From Janibacter limosus (GTDB lineage Bacteria; Actinomycetota; Actinomycetes; Actinomycetales; Dermatophilaceae): 64,000 nt of DNA. The stretch covers positions 1,798,001 to 1,862,000 of the forward strand of contig NZ_CP036164.1 in assembly GCF_004295485.1 (NCBI RefSeq), in the 5' to 3' direction. Both the position numbers and the translations under genes were made by a program. Positions 49,776 to 58,951 of the stretch are shown here, piece by piece. A model generated the notes under the pieces. That model was not told the origin of the DNA. It made no database searches and saw nothing but the letters and a program-made list of their open reading frames with translations. Positions within the stretch are counted from its first letter, which is position 1, and every line of letters begins with the position of its first letter.

Positions 49776-51824
49776 CTACCCGGCGCTCGGAGAACCACGG
49801 TCCAAGAGCAGACCAGGGGTGTCGGCAGCGGGACGCCCCGGCAGCTTGGTCTTGACCTTGGGAGCCTTCTCGTCCTGCGGCGTCGGCGGGACCTTCTCCT
49901 TCTGCAGGGCGTAGGTCATGACGTCCTTGAAGACCGGCGCCGCGACGGTGCCGCCGTAGTAGCCCTTGATCGGACGCTGCAGGATCACCGAGACGACCAG
50001 CTGCGGGTCGTCCGCCGGGGCGAAGCCGATGAAGCTGGCCGTCTTGCCGGAGTAGCCACCGGCCTTGGGGTCGTAGCGGTCGGCCGTGCCGGTCTTGCCC
50101 GCGACGCGGTAGCCCTCGATCTTCGCCTCGGGGGCGGTCCCCTCGTCGGACACGACGCCCTCGAGCATGCGGGCGACCTGGTCGGCGGACTTCTTGGAGA
50201 CGGCCTGGGTACGCGTACCGGCCGGGGCAGGGTCCCAGCCGCCCTGCCCGTCGCCGACCTCCTTGACGAAGGTCGGGCTGATCCGGACCCCGCCGTTGGC
50301 GATCGCCTGGAAGACATTGGTCACCTGCACCGCCGTCGTCGAGACGCCCTGCCCGTAGGTGATGGTCGCGCGCTGGGAGCCGCTCCACGTCTCGGACCTG
50401 GGCAGCAACCCGGCGGACTCACCGGGGAACCCGGAGCCGCTGGTGCTCCCGAGCCCGAAGCGGCGCAGGTACTCCTCCATGGTCTTGGGAGTCATCGTCT
50501 CGCCGATGAGCATCGCCCCGGTGTTGCTCGACTCGGCGAGGGCGCCGGCGACGGTGCGGTACTGGTCGGGGTGGGGGTGCGAGTCCTTCAGGACCCGGTT
50601 GCCGCGCTCCATGGAGTCCGGGAGGATCATCGGCGTGCGTGGGGTGATGTTTCCCTCCTCGAGGCCTGCCGCGACCGTCATGATCTTCGACGTCGAGCCG
50701 GGCTCGAAGACGTCGCTGAAGGCGAGGTTGGAGTAGACGCCCTTGCCGTCGCCGAGGTTGTTTGGGTCGAAGGTCGGGTAGGACGCGAGGGCCACGAGCT
50801 CACCCGTGTCGACCCGCTGCACGACGATCGTGCCGGACAGTGCCTGCGTCTTGGTGACCTGGTTGGCCAGGGCATTTTGTGCGTACCACTGGATGTCGTT
50901 GTCGATCGTCAGGCGCATGTCCTTGCCGGCGGTCGCCGAGCTGACGTCGTCGGAGGCATTGGGCAGCCGCGAGCCGTCCTGGGCGATCTCGTAGGTGGCC
51001 TTGCCCGGCGTGCCCTTGAGGATGTCGTCGAACTGCAGCTCCAGACCACCGCCGGCGGTCTGGTCCTGGGGCTGGACGAAGCCCACGAGGGAGGCCACGG
51101 TCGTCGACTGCGGGTAGGTGCGCTGCGAGCTGCGCTCGGAGTAGACACCGGGGATGCCGAGGGCGTTGATCCGGCGCCAGGTGAGCGGCGAGATGTTCTT
51201 GGCGACGATGCGGTAGCGCTGCGTCCCGGTGAGCTTCGGCTCCAGCTCGCGGGCCGACTCGCCGAGGACCTCGGCCAGGTCCTTGGCTGCGCCCTCGACG
51301 CCGACCTTGGTGTGGGTCCCGGCGACCTTCTTCTCGTACTCGGGCACCGCCGTCTGGTCGATGACGACGGTGCGTCGCTCCTGGCTCTGGGCGAGCACGG
51401 TGCCGTTGGCGTCGTAGATCGTGCCGCGGTGCGCCGGGATCGCCTCGGTCTGGGTGCGCTGGGCCAGGGCGTCCGCCGCCACGGCCTGGGAGTCGAAGCC
51501 CTGGATGCGCACGAGCTGGGCCGCGAAGAGGCTGAGGACGATGAGCGAGACGACCATCAGGCCGCGCATGCGGGCGCGCGGGTTGCCGACGGCGGCCGGA
51601 CGAGTGGCCGGGCGCCGGGCCGCGGGACGTGCAGCGGGCCGCCGTGCGGTGGGGCGGGCAGCGGGCCGACGGGCCGATGTGGCCTTCTTGGCGGTGGGCA
51701 CTGCCTTCTTGGCGGGTGCCGCCTTCTTCGCCGTCGGCCGCTTCGCCGCTGCCTTCTTGACGGGCCGCTGTCCAGGCGCGGGGCGGCCGGTGCCCCGGGG
51801 GCGCTCAGGTCGGCGCTTGCTCAA
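49776..51824 (-). CDS. ftsI: Septal class B penicillin-binding protein (FtsI/PBP3)
   Basis: 682 residues. The cytoplasmic N-terminus (about 1-85) is extremely Lys/Ala/Arg/Pro-rich, followed by one transmembrane helix (LMVVSLIVLSLFAAQLVRI), a dimerisation domain and a transpeptidase domain with EPGSTSK (nucleophile Ser377, Lys380), ESSN and AGKTGTAD. It cross-links septal peptidoglycan with FtsW. The start is TTG 51824 with AAGGGG upstream; no ATG or GTG in frame fits better without losing the basic extension, so the exact start remains open. Confidence 0.93.
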   Translation of the reverse strand: MSKRRPERPRGTGRPAPGQRPVKKAAAKRPTAKKAAPAKKAVPTAKKATSARRPAARPTARRPAARPAARRPATRPAAVGNPRARMRGLMVVSLIVLSLFAAQLVRIQGFDSQAVAADALAQRTQTEAIPAHRGTIYDANGTVLAQSQERRTVVIDQTAVPEYEKKVAGTHTKVGVEGAAKDLAEVLGESARELEPKLTGTQRYRIVAKNISPLTWRRINALGIPGVYSERSSQRTYPQSTTVASLVGFVQPQDQTAGGGLELQFDDILKGTPGKATYEIAQDGSRLPNASDDVSSATAGKDMRLTIDNDIQWYAQNALANQVTKTQALSGTIVVQRVDTGELVALASYPTFDPNNLGDGKGVYSNLAFSDVFEPGSTSKIMTVAAGLEEGNITPRTPMILPDSMERGNRVLKDSHPHPDQYRTVAGALAESSNTGAMLIGETMTPKTMEEYLRRFGLGSTSGSGFPGESAGLLPRSETWSGSQRATITYGQGVSTTAVQVTNVFQAIANGGVRISPTFVKEVGDGQGGWDPAPAGTRTQAVSKKSADQVARMLEGVVSDEGTAPEAKIEGYRVAGKTGTADRYDPKAGGYSGKTASFIGFAPADDPQLVVSVILQRPIKGYYGGTVAAPVFKDVMTYALQKEKVPPTPQDEKAPKVKTKLPGRPAADTPGLLLDRGSPSAG

Positions 51825-51882
51825 CGTACGGCCCCTTCGTGGTCGGCGTCGTGGCGGTCAGTGGCGTGGCGGTCGGTGACGA

Positions 51883-52458
51883 TCAGTTCTTTGCCGAAGA
51901 GTTCTTCTTCGCGGCCTTGCTCTTGGTCGGGCTCTTGGCCTTGTCGGCCTTGCTCTTGGTCGGGCTCTTGGCCTTGTCGGCCTTGGCCTTGTCGGCCTTG
52001 GCCTTGGCTGATGCGCTGGGCTCGTCCGCGGTGCTCGTCGCGGCTCCTCCCACGTTAAATCCGTCCGACGCCTTGGACACCTCCGCCACGCCGAGGACCT
52101 TGTCCTTGTCGATGTCGATGAAGGCGGCGCTGCTCGCCGGCACCATCCCGAGCTCGTCGGCGCGGACGGCCAGACGCTGGGGTGCGGCCTTGGAGTTGAT
52201 CGACTGGGCGAGCGCGTCCTCGTTGTCGGCCAGGGTCGCCGAGCGCGACTCGAGCGCCGAGACCTTGAAGGAGTCCTGTGCCATCGACGTGTTGAAGCCG
52301 AGGACGGCTGCCAGGCCGGCGAGGAGCAGGGCCACGCAGACGACGGGGAACCACACCGAGCTGGCGCGGTCGGTGGGGGTGACCACCTGCAACGAGGCGC
52401 GCTGCCGGCTGGCGGGCGCGCGACGCGCGACGGTGGTGGCGACGGTCGACTGGCTCAT
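51883..52458 (-). CDS. ftsL: FtsL-like bitopic division protein
   Basis: 191 residues. A short cytoplasmic N-terminus precedes one transmembrane helix (WFPVVCVALLLAGLAAVLGF) and an extracellular heptad-rich stretch (ALESRSATLADNEDALAQSI), the FtsL layout. The tail from about residue 145 is Lys/Ala/Ser/Thr-rich with the repeated unit KADKAKSPTKS. Position between rsmH and ftsI is where ftsL lies in other bacteria. Sequence similarity alone is weak, so the name rests largely on topology and location. It starts three bases after the rsmH stop. Confidence 0.8.
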   Translation of the reverse strand: MSQSTVATTVARRAPASRQRASLQVVTPTDRASSVWFPVVCVALLLAGLAAVLGFNTSMAQDSFKVSALESRSATLADNEDALAQSINSKAAPQRLAVRADELGMVPASSAAFIDIDKDKVLGVAEVSKASDGFNVGGAATSTADEPSASAKAKADKAKADKAKSPTKSKADKAKSPTKSKAAKKNSSAKN

Positions 52459-52461
52459 CTG

Positions 52462-53466
52462 TCAGGCGCCTCTCGTGCGACGGGGTGGACGGATGCGCTC
52501 GGCCCCACGCAGGTGGACCGAGGCGGAGCGGGGGTTGGTCGCGAGCTCTGCCTCGCTGGGGGTCAGTGCCCTGCGGCTGAGCAGGCGCAGCCGCGGCGCG
52601 TGCTCGGGCAGCTCGACCGGCAGGTCGACCGGGGAGGTGGACACAGCACCGGCGGCGAGGGCGCGCTTGGTGATCCGGTCCTCGAGGGAGTGGAAGGACA
52701 GGACCGCGATGCGACCTCCGACGGCGATCCGGTCCAGGGCCACGGGGATCGCCCGGGCCCAGCCGGCGAGCTCCTGGTTGACCTCGATGCGCAGGGCCTG
52801 GAAGGTCCGCTTGGCCGGGTGGCCACCGCCGCGCTGGGAGGCCATCGGGATGGTCGCGCGCAGCAGCTCCACGAGCCGAGCCGACCGGTCGAAGGGAGCC
52901 TCTTCCCGCTCGCGGACGATCGCGCGGGCGATCTTCTGCGCAAACCGCTCCTCGCCGTACTGGGACAGGATCCGGGCGAGCTCGCGGCCGTCGTAGGTGT
53001 TGAGCACCTCGGCGGCGGTCATCCCGGTCGTGGGGTCCATCCGCATGTCCAGCGGTGCGTCGTGGGCGTAGGCGAAGCCGCGCTCGGTCTCGTCGAGCTG
53101 CAGCGAGGAGACCCCGAGGTCGAAGAAGGCGGAGGTCACGGTCTCGATGCCGAGATCGTCGAGCACCGAGCCGATCTCGTCGTTGACCGCGTGCACGAGC
53201 GTCACCCGCTCGCCGAATCGGGCGAGCCGCTCCCCCGCGAGGCGCAGCGCCTGCGGGTCGCGGTCGATACCGATGAGGCGCACCTGCGGGTCGGCCTCGA
53301 GGGCGGCTTCGGCGTGGCCGCCCATGCCGAGGGTGCCGTCGACATGGATCGCGCCCGGCGTGGAGAGCGCGGGCGCGAGCAGGTCGAGGACCTCGGTGAG
53401 CATGACGGGGACGTGCCGGGAGGCGGCGTCGCGACCCTCGTCGGGTCGGGCGTCTGCGTCGTCCAC
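52462..53466 (-). CDS. rsmH: 16S rRNA (cytosine(1402)-N(4))-methyltransferase
   Basis: 334 residues. [15 protein letters not shown], the SAM-binding [15 protein letters not shown] and [13 protein letters not shown], and [34 protein letters not shown] blocks identify RsmH (MraW). It methylates C1402 of 16S rRNA. I favour GTG 53466 over GTG 53472, because GGGAG would overlap the upstream codon but sits five bases from the downstream one. The leader contains three 13-bp repeats. Confidence 0.94.
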   Translation of the reverse strand: MDDADARPDEGRDAASRHVPVMLTEVLDLLAPALSTPGAIHVDGTLGMGGHAEAALEADPQVRLIGIDRDPQALRLAGERLARFGERVTLVHAVNDEIGSVLDDLGIETVTSAFFDLGVSSLQLDETERGFAYAHDAPLDMRMDPTTGMTAAEVLNTYDGRELARILSQYGEERFAQKIARAIVREREEAPFDRSARLVELLRATIPMASQRGGGHPAKRTFQALRIEVNQELAGWARAIPVALDRIAVGGRIAVLSFHSLEDRITKRALAAGAVSTSPVDLPVELPEHAPRLRLLSRRALTPSEAELATNPRSASVHLRGAERIRPPRRTRGA

Positions 53467-53490
53467 GGGCACTCCCTTCGTCTCGGCTCG

Positions 53491-53529
53491 GTGGTGGTGG
53501 TTCGTGGTGGTGGTGCGTGGTGGGGGTGA
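53491..53529. repeat. Three 13-bp GTGG-rich tandem repeats in the rsmH leader
   Basis: Units GTGGTGGTGGTTC, GTGGTGGTGGTGC and GTGGTGGGGGTGA (plus strand) run consecutively. The rsmH message therefore carries CCACCAC-rich repeats about 25-63 bases before its start codon. GTGG is also the core of MraZ-type boxes. Confidence 0.85.
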
Positions 53530-53544
53530 TCTCCGGTCAGTCCT

Positions 53545-53633
53545 GCAGCTGCCACCTGGTCCCCATCCGGGACGATCCGGCCCGGGGGAAGTCGGGTCGG
53601 CGCCGTCACGGCTGGAGGCCGGATGGCAGCTGC
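53545..53633 (-). promoter_or_regulatory. Long-range inverted repeat after mraZ
   Basis: GCAGCTGCCA (53545-53554) pairs with TGGCAGCTGC (53624-53633), and inside it CATCCGG pairs with CCGGATG. The outer arm begins one base after the mraZ stop. The 89-base structure could be an attenuator between mraZ and rsmH or an RNA-processing site. Confidence 0.45.
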
Positions 53634-53634
53634 C

Positions 53635-54066
53635 TCACATGAGTCCGGGGATCACCTCCTCGGACTGGTCGGCGAAGGCCTGCTCGGTGCTGGCGAGGTA
53701 GTCGTTCCACGCGGTGGTGTCCCAGACCTCGACCCGCGAGCCGGTGCCGATGACCGTGCAGTCACGGTCGAGGCCGGCGTACTGGCGCAGCGCGGCGGGC
53801 ACGGTGACCCGCCCCTGCTTGTCGGGGATCTCGTCGCTGGCGCCGGAGAGGAAGACGCGCATGTAGTCACGTGCGGCCTTGCTGGAGGTGGGGGCCTCCT
53901 GGAACTTCTGCGTGACCTTGACGAACTCCTCCATCGGGAAGACGTAGAGGCAACGCTCCTGGCCGCGGGTCATGACCAGACCGCCGGCGAGCTTGTCGCG
54001 GAACTTGGCGGGGAGGAAGAGGCGGCCCTTGTCGTCGAGCTTCGGGGTGTGGGTACCGAGAAACAT
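53635..54066 (-). CDS. mraZ: MraZ, transcriptional regulator of the division cluster
   Basis: 143 residues made of two SpoVT/AbrB-like halves: [20 protein letters not shown] with KFRDKL, and [20 protein letters not shown] with YAGLDRD. MraZ forms ring oligomers and represses its own operon by binding short direct repeats upstream of mraZ; suitable repeats occur at 54120-54140 and 54212-54228. The ATG at 54066 has GGGAGG-type sequence upstream; the in-frame extension to 54126 is not conserved. Confidence 0.95.
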   Translation of the reverse strand: MFLGTHTPKLDDKGRLFLPAKFRDKLAGGLVMTRGQERCLYVFPMEEFVKVTQKFQEAPTSSKAARDYMRVFLSGASDEIPDKQGRVTVPAALRQYAGLDRDCTVIGTGSRVEVWDTTAWNDYLASTEQAFADQSEEVIPGLM

Positions 54067-54389
54067 CGCGCCCACCTCCCCTTCGTGTCGACCCTCATGG
54101 CTCCCTGCTCTTCCTTGTTCCACCACTTTACTCCACTACTGCCCTCAAGCACACCCCAGAGAGGGGTCAGAACGCAAAAACTTGCTGAGTTTTCCCTGAT
54201 AAATCAGGGGTGGTGCAAAGTGGGGCAGATTCACCGCCAATCCGGACGAAGGGGGGTGCTCCCCCGGTCCGTGCGCCACCGTGACCGGGTGGTGACCGCC
54301 TTTTCGGCGGCGCGGCGCGTCGCGCCCCTTAGGGTCGGGGGGACAGCGGAGCGAAGTGGGGCGGCGAGCTCGTCCGGATCGGAGACCTG
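54067..54389. promoter_or_regulatory. 323-bp divergent control region between mraZ and the moxR operon
   Basis: The region holds the MraZ boxes at 54120-54140 and a second pair in plus orientation (GTGGTGC and GTGGGGC separated by AAA, 54212-54228). It also has a 16-bp palindrome CCCTGATAAATCAGGG at 54194-54209, inside the most AT-rich stretch nearby, and an imperfect hairpin (CGGAC/GTCCG outer stem, five G-C pairs inside) at 54243-54271. I see no convincing small gene. Promoters for both directions should lie here but I could not fix their hexamers. Confidence 0.6.
54120..54140 (-). promoter_or_regulatory. Candidate MraZ boxes upstream of mraZ
   Basis: On the minus strand two heptamers, AGTGGAG and AGTGGTG, are separated by TAA, a 10-base period, and the second overlaps AAAGTGG. 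Direct GTGG-core repeats with three-base spacers are the described MraZ target pattern. They lie 54-74 bases from the mraZ ATG. Confidence 0.65.
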
Positions 54390-55385
54390 GTGACCCTCAG
54401 CAGGGAGAGCGCGCCCTCGGCGACGCCATCGACCAGCGCGGACCTCGAGGACGTCGTGCGTGTCGGGGGTGCGCTCGCCGACGCGATGAACTCCGTCATC
54501 GAGGGCAAACCCGATGTCGTGCTGACGGCCATCACCGCCTTGTTGGCGGAGGGTCACCTCCTCATCGAGGACGTCCCCGGCGTCGGCAAGACGATGCTCG
54601 CCAAGACCCTCGCGCGCAGCATCGACCTGTCGGTGCGCCGGGTGCAGTTCACGCCCGACCTGCTGCCGAGCGACATCACCGGGGTGAGCATCTACAACCA
54701 GGAGCGGCACGACTTCGAGTTCCGTCCCGGTGCGGTCTTCGCCAACGTGGTCGTCGGCGACGAGATCAACCGCGCCTCGCCCAAGGCGCAGTCGGCGCTC
54801 CTGGAGTGCATGGAGGAGTCGCAGGTGACGGTCGACGGCCACACCTACGAGCTGCCCCACCCCTTCATGATCATGGCGACGCAGAACCCCGTGGAGATGG
54901 AGGGCACCTATCCCCTGCCCGAGGCCCAGCGCGACCGCTTCATGGCCCGCCTGTCGATGGGCTACCCGACGGCCGCCGCCGAGGTCGCGATGCTCGACCA
55001 CCACGGGGCGAGCTCCCCGATCGACCGGCTGCGCCCGGTCACCGACGCGGCCGGCATCGGCCACCTCAGCCACGCCGTGCGCACCGTCCACGCCTCACCC
55101 GCCGTGCGGCAGTACATCGTCGACATCGCGGCGATGACGCGCACGAGCTCCCTCATCCGGCTGGGAGCCTCCCCGCGAGCGACCCTGCACCTGCTGAGGG
55201 CCAGCCGCTCCCGCGCCGCCCTGGCCGGGCGCGACCACGTCCTGCCCGACGACGTGCAGGCCATCGCCCCCGTCGTGCTCGCCCACCGGTTGCTGCTGAG
55301 CAGCGAGGCCCAGCTGGCCCGTCGCGAGCCCTTGGAGATCGTCACCGAGCTCGTGCGCCGCACCCGGGTCCCGGCTGCGAGATGA
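54390..55385 (+). CDS. MoxR-family AAA+ ATPase
   Basis: 331 residues. Walker A is EDVPGVGKTMLAK, Walker B VVGDEINRASPKAQ, sensor 1 MATQNPVEMEGTYPLPEAQR, and the C-terminal lid carries LGASPRATLHLLRASRSRA. MoxR ATPases act as chaperones for maturation or assembly of other complexes and are usually encoded beside DUF58 and transglutaminase-like genes, as here. The start is GTG 54390. It is the first gene of a three-gene operon divergent from mraZ. Confidence 0.92.
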   Translation: MTLSRESAPSATPSTSADLEDVVRVGGALADAMNSVIEGKPDVVLTAITALLAEGHLLIEDVPGVGKTMLAKTLARSIDLSVRRVQFTPDLLPSDITGVSIYNQERHDFEFRPGAVFANVVVGDEINRASPKAQSALLECMEESQVTVDGHTYELPHPFMIMATQNPVEMEGTYPLPEAQRDRFMARLSMGYPTAAAEVAMLDHHGASSPIDRLRPVTDAAGIGHLSHAVRTVHASPAVRQYIVDIAAMTRTSSLIRLGASPRATLHLLRASRSRAALAGRDHVLPDDVQAIAPVVLAHRLLLSSEAQLARREPLEIVTELVRRTRVPAAR

Positions 55386-55395
55386 GGAGATCCCG

Positions 55396-56610
55396 GTGAC
55401 GACGCGAGGACGTCTCTTCCTCGGTGCCGGGGCCTGCGTCACCGTGGCCGGACTCGTCCTGGGCCTGCCCGACCTGACCAAGATCGGTGTCCTGCTGCTC
55501 CTCCTGCCGGCGCTCGCGGCGATGCTCGCCCGACGCGACCTCGACCTGGAGGTCTCCCGGACCGTCGCGCCGCTCCGGGTGACGGCCGACGCCCACGCCG
55601 ACGTCACGGTCCGGGTCCACAACTCCAGCCGCCTGCGCACACCTCTCCTGCGCGGCGAGGAGGGTCTGGCCTTCGCCCTCGGCGACCGGCCGCACCTGCT
55701 CATCCCCAAGCTCGATCACGACGAGAGCCGCCGGGTGACCTACCGGGTGCGGTCGCACGTGCGCGGACGCCACCGCATCGGACCGTTGACGATCCGGGTC
55801 AACGACCCCTTCGGTCTGGCCACCCGCGCGGTCGCCCTGCCGGGCGAGACCGTACTCGTCGTCCTGCCACGGGTCCTCCCCCTCGGCCCGGTGCGCGGCG
55901 TCCCCGCGAGCGGCGGCGGCGACACCTCCACCTCACCGCGGGTCGCCCTCCAGGGCGAGGAGGACGTCGGGGTGCGTGAGTACCGGGTCGGCGACGACCT
56001 GCGTCGCGTCCACTGGCGCTCGACGGCACGGACCGGCCAGATGATGGTGCGCCAGGACGAGCAGCCCACCCGCCGCCGCGCCCTGGTCCTGCTCGACGAC
56101 CGGGCCTCGGCGCACGCCGGGACCGGCGACGGCGGCTCCTTCGAGTGGTCGGTGACGGCCGTGGCCTCCGTGGTCACGCTGCTGCTCGGTGAGGGCTTCC
56201 AGGTCCACCTGTGCCGCGCGTCCGACGAGGCCGGGGGCGTCGTGCCCGTCGAGGGCCTGGACCACGCCCTCGACGACCTGGCCGGTGTGCAACCGAGCGG
56301 GACGACCTCGCCGCGCGGGCTGTCGGAGGCCCTCGACGAGTTCACCCAGCACGGCGGCGGCATGGTCGTCGGGGTGCTCGGCGCGCTCGACGACGAGGTC
56401 GCGGCCCTCTTCACCGCCAGCAACCGTCGCGGGATCGCGATGGTCATCGACCATGGCGGGTTCACCGACCGAGGCAGCGCACCGGGTCCCGCCGACGCGA
56501 CGGTCCAGCGGCTCACCAGCGGCGGGTGGCGGGCCGAGGTCGTGCGGCCCGGCGCCGACCTCGCCCAGATCTGGGCCCGGACGACCGTCGGGGTGGGGGT
56601 GCTGCGATGA
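55396..56610 (+). CDS. DUF58 (von Willebrand A-like) membrane protein
   Basis: 404 residues. Two adjacent N-terminal hydrophobic helices (about residues 8-45) precede a beta-rich region and the DUF58 core GEEDVGVREYRVGDDLRRVHWRSTARTG split around residues 190-220, and a vWA-like C-terminal half. It is thought to partner MoxR. The GTG start has GGAG seven bases upstream; an ATG at 55382 runs into an immediate stop. Its stop overlaps the next start (ATGA). Confidence 0.88.
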   Translation: MTTRGRLFLGAGACVTVAGLVLGLPDLTKIGVLLLLLPALAAMLARRDLDLEVSRTVAPLRVTADAHADVTVRVHNSSRLRTPLLRGEEGLAFALGDRPHLLIPKLDHDESRRVTYRVRSHVRGRHRIGPLTIRVNDPFGLATRAVALPGETVLVVLPRVLPLGPVRGVPASGGGDTSTSPRVALQGEEDVGVREYRVGDDLRRVHWRSTARTGQMMVRQDEQPTRRRALVLLDDRASAHAGTGDGGSFEWSVTAVASVVTLLLGEGFQVHLCRASDEAGGVVPVEGLDHALDDLAGVQPSGTTSPRGLSEALDEFTQHGGGMVVGVLGALDDEVAALFTASNRRGIAMVIDHGGFTDRGSAPGPADATVQRLTSGGWRAEVVRPGADLAQIWARTTVGVGVLR

Positions 56611-58901
56611 GGCACGACCCCAGGATCGTCGCCGGGCTCCTCGCCGCCGCCGCGACCGTCGTCGTCATGCTCCCGATGCGGGGCCTCTTCGAGACCTCCC
56701 CGTGGCTCGTCCCGTCCGTCCTCGGGGTGGTCGTGGTCGCCGCCTCGGGCATGGTCCTGCGCGCGCTGACCCAGCGGGCCGGGCTGATCATCCTGGGGCA
56801 GGCACTCGTGGGCGCCGGCTACCTGCTGGTCACCCAGCTGGGCGAGACCACCCGTCTGCTCGTGCTGCCGACGCCTCGGACCATCACGACGCTCGCCGCC
56901 CATCTCGAGCAGGCCCAGGACACGATCACGACCTACGCGGCTCCCGCGCCAGCCACGCCGGGCATCGTCGTCGCCCTCGTCATCATCGTCGTCGTCGTCG
57001 CTCTGGCCGTGGACCTGTCGAGCGTCACCGCCGCCACGCCCGCCGTGGCGGGTCTCCCCCTTCTCTCGCTCTTCCTCGTGTCCGCCGCCAACTCCGCGGG
57101 CTCGCTGCACGGACTGTGGTTCGTCGTCGCCGCCGCGCTGTGGCTGGCGATGGTGGCCCACCAGTCCGACACGGACCTGCGCGGGTGGGCGACGTCCATC
57201 CCCCTCATGGCTGAGGGCGACGGCGACGAGGTCGCCTCACGATCGCACCGCTGGCAGGCGGCCCGGGTGGGTGCCTTCGCGGTCGTGGTGGCCGTGGCGG
57301 TCGCGACCTTCGTGCCGCACCTGCCGACGCGATACGTCCTCGACGGCCTCGGCCGAGGCGGGGGCGGGGCAGGAGGCGCGGCCGGTCTGCGGCTGTCCAC
57401 CGAGCTCGACCTGCGACGCAGCCTCGAGTCCCCCAGCCAGACACCCGTGCTGCGCTACACCACCGACGACCCGACGCCGGGGCCGCTGCGGGTCGCCGTC
57501 GTCGAGGACTTCGACGGAGGGATGGGCCGGATGCGCTCCCGCGCGCAGGAGCCCCAGGAGGGATTCACCCCCACGGACCCGGTGGCCACGGTGCCGGACT
57601 CGATCGGTCGCGACCTGCGCACCATCGTCGTCGAGGACAACGGCATCGCCGCCCCGCAGCTGCCCCTGCCGTGGTTGACCCGGTCGGCCGACCTGGGCGG
57701 CATCCCGTGGTCGCTGGGCGCCGACGGGACCGCGCAGGTCCAGCGCACCCCCGGGACCTACTCGGCCTCCTTCGTCGAGCTGGACCCGCAGGACGAGGAC
57801 TTCACCCCGCGTGACTCGCTGGACCCCGACACGGTCGTCGACGCCGCCGCCTACCGGGATGCCTACCTGAGCCTCGACAGCGGATCCGTCGTCGAGGTCT
57901 CCCGCGTGGCCGAGTCCCTGGCCGGGATCGACGCCACCCCGATCGAGGTCGCCCAGGCCATCCAAAAATACCTGCGTGGCCCCGACTTCACCTACAACCT
58001 CGAGCTGCCCGAGAGGCCCGAGGGTCGCGACCCGATCGTCCACTTCCTGCAGACCAAGGTCGGCTACTGCCAGCAGTTCGCGGCCACCATGACGCTGCTC
58101 GCCCGCGCCCGCGGGATCCCGGCCCGGGTGGCCGTCGGCTTCCTCCCCGGCTCGAGCACCAACGGCCGCGACCGGATCGTGCGCGCCAGCGACGCCCACA
58201 CCTGGCCTGAGCTGTACTTCGAAGGCGTGGGGTGGACGCGCTTCGAGCCGACTCCGGGCCAGCGGGCGGCCAGCGTGCCCGGGTACTCGATCGACGTCGA
58301 CGACGCCACCAGCACCGACACCACGTCGAGCACGAGCGAGCCGACGAGCTCCTCGAGCACGTCCACCTCGCCGACCGACGAGACCGCTGTCGCCGACCCC
58401 GCCGCCACCGCGGACACCGGCACCCCTCGCTGGGTCTGGTGGCTCCTCGGCCTCGCCGGCCTGCTGGCGGTGCTCGCGATCCTGCCGCTCACCGGATGGC
58501 TCGCCCGACGAAGGGAGCGGCGCACCGCCCGCGACTCCGCGGAGCGCGTCGAGCGCGAGTGGCGCGAGCTGGTCACCCAGCTCGACGATCTCGGCGTCAG
58601 GACGCCCGTGGGGGCCACCCCACGGCAGGCCGGACGCTGGATCGGCCACCGGATGCACCTCGAGGAGCCCCTGCAGGAGCAGCTCGACCACGTCGTCGCG
58701 ACCCTGGAGCGGGCCCGCTACGCCGCGCCCGGCCAGGACCTCCCCGACGTCTCCCACGAGGTCGACGCGCTCGTGGGCCGGGTCCGCTCCAGCCGGCAGC
58801 GCTCGGCCCAGCTGCGATCGATCCTGTGGCCGCGCGACGGCGTCGACGTCTGGCGGTCATGGGGACGCGCAGTGCTGGACCGCCTCCCCGGTCGGAAGTA
58901 G
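56607..58901 (+). CDS. Transglutaminase-like membrane protein (TgpA family)
   Basis: 764 residues. Five or six N-terminal transmembrane segments (to about residue 230) lead to an extracellular domain and the transglutaminase core with GYCQQFAATMTLLARARG (Cys488), ASDAHTWPELYFEGVGWTRF (His531) and PTPGQ. A Ser/Thr-rich linker and another helix (WVWWLLGLAGLLAVLAILPL) precede a cytoplasmic tail. The fold suggests a cysteine protease or amide-transfer activity outside the membrane; the target is unknown. Context with MoxR and DUF58 is conserved in actinobacteria. Confidence 0.88.
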   Translation: MRHDPRIVAGLLAAAATVVVMLPMRGLFETSPWLVPSVLGVVVVAASGMVLRALTQRAGLIILGQALVGAGYLLVTQLGETTRLLVLPTPRTITTLAAHLEQAQDTITTYAAPAPATPGIVVALVIIVVVVALAVDLSSVTAATPAVAGLPLLSLFLVSAANSAGSLHGLWFVVAAALWLAMVAHQSDTDLRGWATSIPLMAEGDGDEVASRSHRWQAARVGAFAVVVAVAVATFVPHLPTRYVLDGLGRGGGGAGGAAGLRLSTELDLRRSLESPSQTPVLRYTTDDPTPGPLRVAVVEDFDGGMGRMRSRAQEPQEGFTPTDPVATVPDSIGRDLRTIVVEDNGIAAPQLPLPWLTRSADLGGIPWSLGADGTAQVQRTPGTYSASFVELDPQDEDFTPRDSLDPDTVVDAAAYRDAYLSLDSGSVVEVSRVAESLAGIDATPIEVAQAIQKYLRGPDFTYNLELPERPEGRDPIVHFLQTKVGYCQQFAATMTLLARARGIPARVAVGFLPGSSTNGRDRIVRASDAHTWPELYFEGVGWTRFEPTPGQRAASVPGYSIDVDDATSTDTTSSTSEPTSSSSTSTSPTDETAVADPAATADTGTPRWVWWLLGLAGLLAVLAILPLTGWLARRRERRTARDSAERVEREWRELVTQLDDLGVRTPVGATPRQAGRWIGHRMHLEEPLQEQLDHVVATLERARYAAPGQDLPDVSHEVDALVGRVRSSRQRSAQLRSILWPRDGVDVWRSWGRAVLDRLPGRK

Positions 58902-58951
58902 ACCCGCCCACGATTCGTCCGCGCGTCCAGCTCCACCCGGCGCCATGACGA

